DNA from: Cryomorphaceae bacterium
GTDB lineage: Bacteria; Bacteroidota; Bacteroidia; Flavobacteriales; Schleiferiaceae
Direction: 5' to 3'
Assembly: GCA_013911625.1 (NCBI GenBank)
Contig: JACESW010000040.1
Span: forward strand, 1 to 8,769
DNA: 8,769 bases
Of this stretch, positions 1-6,663 are shown one piece after another (the stretch's first letter is position 1; each line of letters opens with the position of its first letter). The notes beneath the pieces are model-generated. The model ran no database searches, was not told where the DNA came from, and worked only from the letters and a program-made list of their open reading frames with translations. The position numbers and the translations under genes were made by a program.

Positions 1-953
1 TTCCAGTTCATGTATTCAAGGCAATTGATGCGCTGCCGACGCGCACGCATCCGATGACACAGTTTTCGATTGCCATTATGGCGATGAGAACAGAAAGTGA
101 ATTTGCAAAGGCGTATGCTGCAGGTGTACACAAGAGTGAATATTGGGACGCCACCTACGAGGATTGTATGAACTTGATTGCACGCTTACCGCGTGTGGCA
201 GCATACATCTACCGTAGAATGTATCACAACGACCAGCATATCGAACCAGATCCGAAACTAGATTGGGCGGGTAATTTCGCGCACATGCTAGGTTTTGATG
301 GTGATGAGTTCAAGGAGTTGATGCGTATGTACTTGACCATCCACGCTGACCACGAGGGAGGTAACGTAAGTGCACATACAGTTCACCTTGTGGGTTCTGC
401 TTTGAGCGACGCTTATTTGAGCTTTGCTGCAGGTATGAACGGTTTGGCAGGCCCATTGCACGGACTTGCGAATCAAGAGGTAATTCGTTGGATCAATAAT
501 ATGCGTCAAGAACTTGGTGGAGGTTTACCAACAAAAGAGCAGATTGCAAACTATTGTAAACAGACACTAGCCGCTGGAAAGGTAATTCCTGGATTCGGTC
601 ATGCAGTACTCCGTAAAACGGATCCTCGTTACACCGCACAACGCGAGTTTGCGAAGGCTAAGATGCCAAATGATGAGCTGTTTAAAATCGTTAGTATGGT
701 TTATGAGGTAGTGCCAGATATTTTGGCAGCTACTGGAAAGGTGAAAAACCCATGGCCTAATGTAGATGCACATAGTGGCCAATTGTTGACGCACTATGGT
801 TTCGTGGAATATGAGTTCTATACCGTCCTATTCGGTGTTGCTCGTTCATTGGGAACTCTTGCTAATCTTATTCTAGATCGCGCAATGGGTATGCCTATAG
901 AACGTCCAGGTTCAACGACCACTGACTTGCTAAAGAAGCAGTTCGACAAGTAA
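1..953 (+). CDS. gltA: Citrate synthase, mitochondrial/eukaryotic type (5' partial)
   Basis: This enzyme condenses acetyl-CoA and oxaloacetate to citrate, the entry step of the TCA cycle, in the cytoplasm. The reading frame is open from base 3 to the left edge, so the first ATG at 54 is internal and about 110 N-terminal residues are missing compared with the usual length of about 430. Numbering from that internal Met, the catalytic residues are all present: H136 in [12 protein letters not shown]183 in [13 protein letters not shown] and D238 in PNVDAHSG. The substrate-binding arginines R192, R264 and R284 (in IERPGS) are also there. Long blocks such as [15 protein letters not shown] and [12 protein letters not shown] match the pig mitochondrial enzyme as I remember it, rather than the E. 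coli GltA type. The C-terminus is complete and is followed 23 nt later by a terminator. The family call is very secure. The symbol is given by function; citZ or cs would serve equally well. Confidence 0.97.
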   Translation, partial: PVHVFKAIDALPTRTHPMTQFSIAIMAMRTESEFAKAYAAGVHKSEYWDATYEDCMNLIARLPRVAAYIYRRMYHNDQHIEPDPKLDWAGNFAHMLGFDGDEFKELMRMYLTIHADHEGGNVSAHTVHLVGSALSDAYLSFAAGMNGLAGPLHGLANQEVIRWINNMRQELGGGLPTKEQIANYCKQTLAAGKVIPGFGHAVLRKTDPRYTAQREFAKAKMPNDELFKIVSMVYEVVPDILAATGKVKNPWPNVDAHSGQLLTHYGFVEYEFYTVLFGVARSLGTLANLILDRAMGMPIERPGSTTTDLLKKQFDK

Positions 954-976
954 GTTTTAGCTTAGAAAAATACAGG

Positions 977-1010
977 CCCCGGAGCGCTTCGCGCTCCGGG
1001 GTTTTTTATT
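977..1010 (+). terminator. Factor-independent terminator of the citrate synthase gene
   Basis: The arms at 977-987 and 991-1001 form a perfect, very GC-rich 11-bp stem (or 10 bp with a CTTCG loop). A run of six T follows at 1002-1007. It lies 23 nt after the citrate synthase stop codon, so that transcript should end here and rpsA should need its own promoter. Confidence 0.95.
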
Positions 1011-1041
1011 GCTAACTATAAGATTTCTAGACCAATAGTTG

Positions 1042-1049
1042 TATATTTG
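1042..1049 (+). promoter_or_regulatory. Bacteroidota-type -7 promoter box for rpsA
   Basis: TATATTTG is an exact match to the TAnnTTTG -7 element recognised by the main sigma factor of Bacteroidota. It lies after the citrate synthase terminator and 111 nt before the rpsA start. Transcription would begin near 1054-1056. I see no good TTG-type -33 element at the expected distance; TTTC at 1024-1027 is the nearest candidate and is too close. Confidence 0.72.
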
Positions 1050-1054
1050 CACCC

Positions 1055-1160
1055 CTTTTGGACACGAAGCATGCTTCCAATAGGCATTTGAAAAAGAAAA
1101 AACCCTCTCAAGGGCTAGTGAGAAGAGCATGTAAAGTCCTGAGATACAAGTAAATCTCTC
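1055..1160 (+). promoter_or_regulatory. Structured 5' leader of rpsA, candidate autoregulatory region
   Basis: This is the roughly 105-nt untranslated region between the predicted transcription start and the S1 start codon. It contains a perfect 12-bp palindrome GAAGCATGCTTC (1066-1077), a small CCCT/AGGG hairpin (1103-1106 with 1111-1114), and two copies each of TGAGA (1119-1123, 1140-1144) and TCTCA (1106-1110, 1157-1161). The second TCTCA includes the A of the start codon and can pair with either TGAGA, so alternative folds could hide or expose the start. There is no Shine-Dalgarno sequence. S1 represses its own translation in E. coli; that this leader has the same role is inference from position and pairing only. 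Confidence 0.4.
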
Positions 1161-3029
1161 ATGTCAGAAGAGAATCAAGTACCGCAAGAAGAGGTACAAC
1201 AAGAGGCTCCAGCTCAGGAGGCTCCAAAAGCAGAAGAAAAAGTTGAAGCACCCGCAGTTGAAGAAACTGTAACTGAAGAGCCAGTATTCAGCTGGGACGA
1301 TGTTGAAGGTGGTGAAACTGCAGTGGACGAAGAGCGTGAAGCTTTGGCGGCATTGTACGAAGAAACATTAGGTTCTTCTGTAGAGCATCAAGTTGTAGAA
1401 GGTAAAGTAACTTCTAAAACTGATCGCGAAGTAATCATCGACATCAACTCTAAGAGTGAAGGTGTTGTTAGTTTGAACGAGTTCCGTTACAACCCAGAAT
1501 TGGCAGTAGGTGATACTGTTGAAGTATTGGTTGATCGCCAAGAAGATAAGTACGGGCAGCTAGTTCTTTCTCACAGAAAAGCACGTTCTATCAAGGCTTG
1601 GGATCGCGTTAACGAAGCACACGATAACGATGAAATCGTTAAGGGTTATGTTAAAGCTCGTACTAAGGGCGGTATGATCGTAGACGTATTTGGTCTTGAG
1701 GCGTTCTTGCCAGGATCACAGATTGACGTTAAGCCAATCCGCGATTACGATCAGTACGTAGATAAGACAATGGAATTCAAGGTGGTTAAGATCAACCATG
1801 AATTCAAAAACGTTGTTGTTTCTCACAAGGCACTTATCGAAGCTGATCTTGAAGAACAGAAAAAAGAAATCATCTCGAAACTCGAGAAAGGTCAAGTATT
1901 GGAAGGTGTGGTTAAAAACATCACGTCTTACGGTGTATTCATCGACCTTGGTGGCGTAGATGGTCTAGTTCACATCACAGATTTGAGCTGGAGCCGTATC
2001 AACCACCCGTCAGAGATAGTAGAGTTGGATCAGAAAATCAACGTTGTAATTCTAGACTTCGACGAAGGCAAGACTCGTATCCAATTAGGTCTTAAGCAAC
2101 TTGAGAAGCACCCATGGGATGCTCTTGATGAGAACTTGAGCGTTGGCGATAAAGTAACAGGTAAAGTAGTAGTACTTGCTGATTACGGTGCATTCGTAGA
2201 AGTATTACCAGGTGTTGAAGGTTTGATCCACGTAAGTGAAATGAGCTGGTCAGCTCACTTGCGCAGCGCTGGTGACTTCATGAAAGTTGGTGATGCAGTA
2301 GAAGCTGAGGTATTGACTCTAGATCGCGAGGAGCGCAAGATGAGCCTTGGTATCAAGCAATTGACTACTGATCCATGGACTGATATTACTACAAAATATC
2401 CACAAGGATCAACGCATGCTGGTACCGTTCGCAACTTCACGAACTTCGGTATCTTCTTAGAGCTTGAAGAAGGAATTGATGGTTTGATCCATATTTCTGA
2501 TCTAAGCTGGACGAAGAAAGTGAAGCACCCGTCTGAATTTACTTCTATTGGTGCTAAACTAGAAGTTGTAGTTATGGATATCGACGCTGAAAACCGTCGT
2601 TTGAGCTTGGGTCACAAGCAAGTAACTGATAACCCTTGGGATGCTTACGCGAAAACATTCAAAGTAGGTAACAAGGTAACAGGTACTATGATCAATTCAG
2701 GTGATAAAGGTGGTGATGTAAGCTTTGCTGAGCACGAAGGTGTTGAGGCTTACTGTCCTGCACGTCACATCACTAAAGAAGATGGTGCTAAACTAGAAAA
2801 AGGCGAAACTGCAGAGTTCGTAGTGATCGAATTCAACAAAGACAACCGTCGTATCGTAGTATCTCACGTAGGTACATACAAAGAGGTTGAGTTGAAGAAG
2901 AACACAGGCCGTGGTGGTAACAAAGGCGGAAACGTTAATATGCCGAACCAAAACGTTGAGCGCTCAACAATGGGTGATCTAGATGCGTTGGCGGCTCTTA
3001 AAGAGCAGATGGAAAAAGGCAGTAAATAA
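1161..3029 (+). CDS. rpsA: 30S ribosomal protein S1 (six S1 RNA-binding domains)
   Basis: S1 binds mRNA on the small ribosomal subunit and helps place it for initiation. The 622-residue protein starts with an acidic, Glu/Ala/Pro-rich stretch of about 70 residues. Six OB-fold S1 domains follow, at roughly 76-141, 158-224, 244-313, 329-400, 415-487 and 501-571. Domains 3 to 5 are the best conserved: each carries a G-[VI]-[DE]-GL-[VI]-H-[IV]-[ST]-[DE]-[LM]-SW core and a closing linker of the form KQx4-5PW (HPW, DPW, NPW). Domains 1, 2 and 6 are more divergent, as is usual. The tail has a Gly/Asn/Lys-rich stretch (580-595) and a short helical end. The ATG at 1161 fits the family's N-terminus. The gene forms its own transcription unit, with a promoter at 1042 and a terminator at 3057. 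It belongs to the long Bacteroidota form of S1; E. coli S1 is 557 residues. Confidence 0.97.
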   Translation: MSEENQVPQEEVQQEAPAQEAPKAEEKVEAPAVEETVTEEPVFSWDDVEGGETAVDEEREALAALYEETLGSSVEHQVVEGKVTSKTDREVIIDINSKSEGVVSLNEFRYNPELAVGDTVEVLVDRQEDKYGQLVLSHRKARSIKAWDRVNEAHDNDEIVKGYVKARTKGGMIVDVFGLEAFLPGSQIDVKPIRDYDQYVDKTMEFKVVKINHEFKNVVVSHKALIEADLEEQKKEIISKLEKGQVLEGVVKNITSYGVFIDLGGVDGLVHITDLSWSRINHPSEIVELDQKINVVILDFDEGKTRIQLGLKQLEKHPWDALDENLSVGDKVTGKVVVLADYGAFVEVLPGVEGLIHVSEMSWSAHLRSAGDFMKVGDAVEAEVLTLDREERKMSLGIKQLTTDPWTDITTKYPQGSTHAGTVRNFTNFGIFLELEEGIDGLIHISDLSWTKKVKHPSEFTSIGAKLEVVVMDIDAENRRLSLGHKQVTDNPWDAYAKTFKVGNKVTGTMINSGDKGGDVSFAEHEGVEAYCPARHITKEDGAKLEKGETAEFVVIEFNKDNRRIVVSHVGTYKEVELKKNTGRGGNKGGNVNMPNQNVERSTMGDLDALAALKEQMEKGSK

Positions 3030-3056
3030 GCCGATTTTTTCGAGATAACTCACGAA

Positions 3057-3087
3057 CCCCTCGGGCCCCAGGTCCGAGGGGTTTTTT
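3057..3087 (+). terminator. Factor-independent terminator of rpsA
   Basis: The arms at 3057-3067 and 3071-3081 form an 11-bp stem with one G-U pair around a CCA loop. Six T follow at 3082-3087. It lies 27 nt after the rpsA stop codon and only 28 nt before the next start codon. Confidence 0.95.
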
Positions 3088-3101
3088 AATGGATAAAATC
3101 C

Positions 3102-3109
3102 TAACTTGG
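3102..3109 (+). promoter_or_regulatory. Possible -7 promoter box for the NIF3 two-gene unit
   Basis: TAACTTGG differs from TAnnTTTG at one fixed position. A promoter is expected between the rpsA terminator and the NIF3 start, and this is the best candidate in those 28 nt. It would place transcription start within a few bases of the ATG at 3116, giving a leaderless or nearly leaderless mRNA. The T tract of the terminator (3082-3087) could stand in for an upstream element, but its 14-nt distance is short. Read-through from rpsA is the alternative. Confidence 0.3.
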
Positions 3110-3115
3110 GGGACT

Positions 3116-4207
3116 ATGCAAATTGGAGAAATTATTCAAGAATTGGAGTTGTGGGCACCGCCGACACTTCAAGAATCATACGATAATAGCGGACTCATTG
3201 TGGGTTCCAAAGACTGGGAAACCGACGGTGTTTTAGTCGCTTTGGATTGTTTGGAATCTGTGGTTGATGAAGCCATTGCTAAGAATATCCACCTCATTGT
3301 CGCGCATCATCCTATAGTATTTGGAGGATTGAAGAGATTCAATGGCTCAAATTATATTGAGCGAGTAGTCATGAAGGCCATTAAGCACGATGTGGCAATA
3401 TATGCCATTCATACCAACCTCGACAATGTGCTCTGGGGGGTGAATGCGAAGATCATGGGGCTTTTGGGAATTGAGAATCATACCGTTCTAAGTCCAATGA
3501 AAGGTGCCTTGAAGAAATTCCAAGTCTATGTTCCAGTTACGAATGTTTCCTCGCTTGAGTCGGCTGTATTTAATGCTGGAGGGGGAAAGGTTAGTGCGTA
3601 TGATGAGTGCAGCTTCAAAACTGAAGGTGTAGGATCGTTTAAAGGCACCGAAGGCACCAGTCCTGTCATAGGAAAAGTAGGTGAGCGCGAATTTGTAGAA
3701 GAAGCTAAGCTAGAGTTTATCGTACCTGCATTTGCCCAAAGGGCAGTGGAAAAGGCTGCTCGAACGGCGCACCCTTATGAAGAGATGGCCTACGAGTGGT
3801 TGGCGGTAGAAAATGTGGCTACCCAATACGGTGCAGGTGCTGTGGGTGAATTGGCCCAGGAAATGAAATTTGATGCATTTTTAGCCATGGTCAAAAAGAC
3901 TTTTGGCACTACACTTAAATATACACCTGCAGTAAAGGAAACGGTCAAACGAGTTGCTGTATGTGGCGGTTCAGGCAGCTTCTTATTAGGAGCAGCAAAG
4001 GGCAGCGGAGCAGATGTATTTATCACGGCGGATTACAAATACCACCAATTTTTTGATGCGGATGGCAGTCTGTCGATTTTTGATGTGGGACATTTTGAGA
4101 GTGAGCAGTTTACAATCGACCTCATAGCTGATAGACTCTCGGAAAAATTCCCTAAATTTGCCGTTCTCAAAACTGAGGTCAACACAAACCCTATTCAGTA
4201 CTATTAG
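3116..4207 (+). CDS. NIF3/DUF34 family dinuclear metal-centre protein (YqfO-like)
   Basis: Conserved NIF3-like protein (YbgI/YqfO family), often labelled a GTP cyclohydrolase 1 type 2 homologue. Its true biochemical role is unsettled, and members form toroidal hexamers with two metals per subunit. The expected ligands are all visible: H64 and H65 in AHHPIVFGG, D103 in IHTNLDN, and H326 with E330 in DVGHFESEQ. Between the two NIF3 halves, about residues 132-235, lies the extra alpha/beta domain found in the longer YqfO form, ending in AHPYEEMAYE. The 363-residue length fits that long form. I chose the ATG at 3116 because MQIGEIIQELE matches the usual family N-terminus; an upstream in-frame ATG at 3089 abuts the rpsA terminator T tract and would add nine untypical residues. 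The downstream gene begins 1 nt after the stop codon, so the two are surely co-transcribed. Confidence 0.93.
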   Translation: MQIGEIIQELELWAPPTLQESYDNSGLIVGSKDWETDGVLVALDCLESVVDEAIAKNIHLIVAHHPIVFGGLKRFNGSNYIERVVMKAIKHDVAIYAIHTNLDNVLWGVNAKIMGLLGIENHTVLSPMKGALKKFQVYVPVTNVSSLESAVFNAGGGKVSAYDECSFKTEGVGSFKGTEGTSPVIGKVGEREFVEEAKLEFIVPAFAQRAVEKAARTAHPYEEMAYEWLAVENVATQYGAGAVGELAQEMKFDAFLAMVKKTFGTTLKYTPAVKETVKRVAVCGGSGSFLLGAAKGSGADVFITADYKYHQFFDADGSLSIFDVGHFESEQFTIDLIADRLSEKFPKFAVLKTEVNTNPIQYY

Positions 4208-4208
4208 T

Positions 4209-4997
4209 ATGGCTAAGAAGGCAAAAGAGCTAAGCGTAGAAGATAAATTAAGAGCGCTTTACGATCTGCAAATCATTGATCGTCGTGTAGACGAAATCCG
4301 TGCAATGCGCGGAGAGCTTCCATTGGAGGTTGAAGATCTAGAAAACGAAGTAGCCGGTATGGAGACTCGTATGGAAAAGGTGAACAATGAGGTTGCTGAC
4401 CTAGAAGCAGATATCAAGGAAAAACAACTTTTGATTAAGGAAAGCCAAGAGAAAATGGCGAAGTACTCAAAAGATCAAGAGCAAGTAAGAAATAACAGAG
4501 AGTTCGAAGCAATTGCGAAGGAAATTGAATACCAAGAATTGGAAATTCAATTGGCTGAAAAGCGTATTCGCGAGTTCTCAGCACGCATCGAGGCAAAGAA
4601 AGAGGCAAATGAGGCGAGCGTAGAAAAGTTGAATGATCGTAAAACTCACTTGACACACAAAGTAAGCGAGTTAGACAGCATTATGGCTGAGACTCAGAAA
4701 GAAGAAGAAATGCTTCTTGCCAAGAGCGAAGAGTATAAGGGAATGATTGAGGCACGCTTGGTTGAAGCATACGATCGTATTCGTTCGGCCACTAAGAACA
4801 AGCTTGCTGTCGTTTCAGTAGAGCGTGGTGCTTCTGCTGGTTCTTTCTTCGTAATTCCACCGCAACGTCAAATGGAACTTGCACAGCGTAAGAAAATCAT
4901 GATTGATGAGCACAGTGGTCGTATCCTTGTTGATCCTTTATTGGCTCAAGAAGAAGAGGAAAAGATGGACGCAATGATTGCAGGGTGGTTGAAATAA
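4209..4997 (+). CDS. Coiled-coil protein of the zinc-ribbon family that partners NIF3, zinc cysteines lost
   Basis: This 262-residue protein has no established function. It begins with a conserved MAKKAKELSVEDKLRALYDLQ segment, continues as a long charged coiled coil (about 35-185, rich in Glu and Lys, with REFEAIAKEIEYQE near 98-111), and ends in a small globular part. In related proteins that part is a C4 zinc ribbon with two CxxC pairs. Here the surrounding sequence is kept (RGA, IPPQRQ, RKKI, EH.GRILVDP), but the four cysteine positions are Ser209, Ser212, Asp233 and Ser236, and the whole protein has no cysteine. The start at 4209 is chosen because it follows the NIF3 stop by 1 nt; the longer frame from 4158 would overlap NIF3 by 50 nt with unrelated residues. 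The link to NIF3 by gene pairing is seen in other bacteria as well. A bidirectional terminator follows. Confidence 0.88.
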   Translation: MAKKAKELSVEDKLRALYDLQIIDRRVDEIRAMRGELPLEVEDLENEVAGMETRMEKVNNEVADLEADIKEKQLLIKESQEKMAKYSKDQEQVRNNREFEAIAKEIEYQELEIQLAEKRIREFSARIEAKKEANEASVEKLNDRKTHLTHKVSELDSIMAETQKEEEMLLAKSEEYKGMIEARLVEAYDRIRSATKNKLAVVSVERGASAGSFFVIPPQRQMELAQRKKIMIDEHSGRILVDPLLAQEEEEKMDAMIAGWLK

Positions 4998-5041
4998 ACC
5001 CAAGCAATTTAAGCCGCGCGTAGCGCAAAATATTTAGACTC

Positions 5042-5072
5042 AAAAAAGCCCGCTCGAAGAGCGGGCTTTTTT
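5042..5072. terminator. Bidirectional terminator between convergent genes
   Basis: A perfect 14-bp inverted repeat (5042-5055 with 5059-5072) around a GAA loop has six A on its left edge and six T on its right. It therefore reads as a terminator on both strands. It lies 44 nt past the stop of the plus-strand coiled-coil gene and 26 nt past the stop of the minus-strand methyltransferase gene, and it should end both transcripts. Confidence 0.95.
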
Positions 5073-5098
5073 GTTTTCTAATGGTGAATCTTGTTGGC

Positions 5099-5869
5099 CT
5101 ATTTCGTACAGACGTATAACATCTCCCGTTTCGGCAGCGCGTATTTCTCGAAATAGCCTTCAGGAAGTTCTTTGGCTGCATCGAAGGTGCTTACAGTAAA
5201 GCCACATTCTTTGAGACGCTCAGGGTAATCTTGACCGTAAAGACGAACATGATCGTACTGGCGGAAGCGACGCTCACGCTCAGCAGGATCTTTGATTGAT
5301 GGATCCTCATCGGTAACCTTATAATCAGGATCCAAAGGAACTTGCATAATGGCTAGGCCACCCGGCTTTAGAATGCGGCGAAGTTCGCGTATGGCTTGCT
5401 TGTCGTCATCAACGTGTTCGAGAACGTGATTACAAAAGATCGTGTCGTAAGTGTTGTCCTCGATAGGGATATCTTGTACATCAAAACGCATATCTGCGAG
5501 TGGTGAAAAGAGATCGGCCGTGGTGTAGTCCAAGTGATTCAATTTTCGGAATCGACCGTAAAAACATTGCTCAGGAGCGATGTGCAGAAGCTTTTGTGGC
5601 TTGGTGAGGAAATCTGTGTAGTCTTTCAGATAAAGCCAAAGAAGTCGATGTCTTTCAAGACTGTTCGTTCCTGGGCAAAGAGCGTTAGGACGCTGATTCT
5701 CACCATAGCCGTAAGGAAAAAAGCGTGAATATCCTCTACCGTCTATCGGATCGATAAAATTCGAGCCTCTGAATAATATAGGGCTGAGCCATTGTACAAT
5801 GTAGCTCAATCTAATTAGCAGAGGGCGCGGCACTTTAGCGAGTGCCCATTTCATCATTTTTGAGATCAT
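5099..5869 (-). CDS. Class I SAM-dependent methyltransferase (Methyltransf_11-like)
   Basis: A predicted cytoplasmic methyltransferase of 256 residues whose substrate cannot be read from the sequence. An N-terminal helix (about 14-33) is hydrophobic with a few charges and might touch the membrane. The Rossmann domain follows, with motif I as LLHIAPEQ (94-101), which lacks the usual GxG. The post-motif region is DVQDIPIEDNTYDTIFC (130-146), and the strand-helix HVLEHVDDD...LRRILKPGG (148-171) is the most typical part of the family. A short block CPGTNSLERHRLLWLYL (65-81) looks like the remnant of a CPxC knuckle seen in relatives, with the second cysteine missing. The ATG overlaps the map stop codon (ATGA), so this is the last gene of the gpmI-map operon and is probably translated by coupling. 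The fold assignment is strong and the function is unknown. Confidence 0.9.
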   Translation of the reverse strand: MISKMMKWALAKVPRPLLIRLSYIVQWLSPILFRGSNFIDPIDGRGYSRFFPYGYGENQRPNALCPGTNSLERHRLLWLYLKDYTDFLTKPQKLLHIAPEQCFYGRFRKLNHLDYTTADLFSPLADMRFDVQDIPIEDNTYDTIFCNHVLEHVDDDKQAIRELRRILKPGGLAIMQVPLDPDYKVTDEDPSIKDPAERERRFRQYDHVRLYGQDYPERLKECGFTVSTFDAAKELPEGYFEKYALPKREMLYVCTK

Positions 5870-6663
5870 ACCTTTTCGTATTCTTCCGGTGCTATACCGA
5901 GCGCGTCGTAAATGTACTGGAAAGTACTTAGGATTTCAGGCTTACCATTAACTACCGCAACGTCGTGCTCGAAATGCGCACTGTTTTTACCGTCGGCAGT
6001 GAGAATGGTCCAGCCGTCTTTGAGTTGCTTAATTCTATGCGTTCCTAGATTAGTCATCGGTTCAATGGCGATAACTAGACCTTCTTGAATCTTTTTACCG
6101 CGCCCACGACGCCCGTAGTTCGGAACTTGTGGCTCCTCGTGCATTTTTCGGCCAAGACCGTGTCCTACAAGCTCCTTAACGATACCGTATCCGCGAGCCT
6201 CCGTAAATTCTTGTATAGCAGCACCAATATCACCTATTCTGTTGCCAACAACGACCTCACGTATGCCAACGTAAAGACTTTCTTTGGTGTCAGTAAGAAG
6301 ACGTTTGGTATCTGCATCAACTTCACCTACGGGGAAAGTGTATGCATGGTCACCATAGAACTCATTCATGTAAACGCCACAATCTACACTAAGGATATCA
6401 CCTTCCTTGAGTGGGTCTTTACCTGGGATACCATGAACGACTTGGGCATTTGGAGACATACAGAGGCTATTTGGAAAGCCATACATGCCCAAGAAGCCCG
6501 GTTCACCACCATGGTCGCGAATAAATTCTTCAGCCATTTTATCTAGCTCCAAAGGAATAGCGCCAGGAACAATTTTTGGCGCGAGCATTCCTAAGGTCTT
6601 ACTGACCAACTGTGCGCTTTCACGCATCAGTTCAATTTCTTCTCTAGTCTTGTATTTGATCAT
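5866..6663 (-). CDS. map: Type I methionine aminopeptidase
   Basis: This enzyme removes the initiator methionine from new proteins whose second residue is small. The 265-residue single-domain form lacks any N-terminal zinc-finger extension, as is normal for bacterial type I enzymes. All five metal ligands are present: D94 (SVDCG), D105 (YGDHAYT), H168 (VGHGLGRKMHEEP), E201 (IAIEPM) and E232 (HFEHD). The substrate-contact histidines H77 (VVHGIP) and H175 are also there. The start codon shares one base with the gpmI stop (TAATG), and the stop overlaps the methyltransferase start (ATGA), so it is the middle gene of a three-gene operon. In many bacteria map sits beside secY/infA in the ribosomal protein cluster or alone; here it is tied to a glycolytic gene. 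Whether the genome has a second map cannot be told from this window. Confidence 0.97.
   Translation of the reverse strand: MIKYKTREEIELMRESAQLVSKTLGMLAPKIVPGAIPLELDKMAEEFIRDHGGEPGFLGMYGFPNSLCMSPNAQVVHGIPGKDPLKEGDILSVDCGVYMNEFYGDHAYTFPVGEVDADTKRLLTDTKESLYVGIREVVVGNRIGDIGAAIQEFTEARGYGIVKELVGHGLGRKMHEEPQVPNYGRRGRGKKIQEGLVIAIEPMTNLGTHRIKQLKDGWTILTADGKNSAHFEHDVAVVNGKPEILSTFQYIYDALGIAPEEYEKV

Noticed and set aside
54..56. ATG at 54 as the start of citrate synthase
   Set aside because: The frame continues upstream to the edge and encodes family sequence (LPTRTHP before MTQFS), so this Met is internal.
1840..2680. Internal DNA repeats within rpsA as a mobile or recombination element
   Set aside because: The similarity reflects the repeated S1 protein domains (3 to 5), which are diverged at the DNA level.
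3089..3115. Upstream ATG of the NIF3 gene, adding nine residues
   Set aside because: It abuts the T tract of the rpsA terminator, and the extra residues do not fit the family N-terminus; the ATG at 3116 does.
4158..4208. Longer start for the coiled-coil protein
   Set aside because: It would overlap the end of NIF3 by 50 nt and add residues that are an out-of-frame reading of NIF3; MAKKAKEL at 4209 is the natural start.
4897..5181. Minus-strand frame across the convergent junction
   Set aside because: It runs through the bidirectional terminator and overlaps the ends of two well-supported genes; the translation looks random.
6085..6546. 153-codon plus-strand frame opposite map
   Set aside because: It is an antisense shadow of a clear methionine aminopeptidase gene and has no recognisable motif or start signal.
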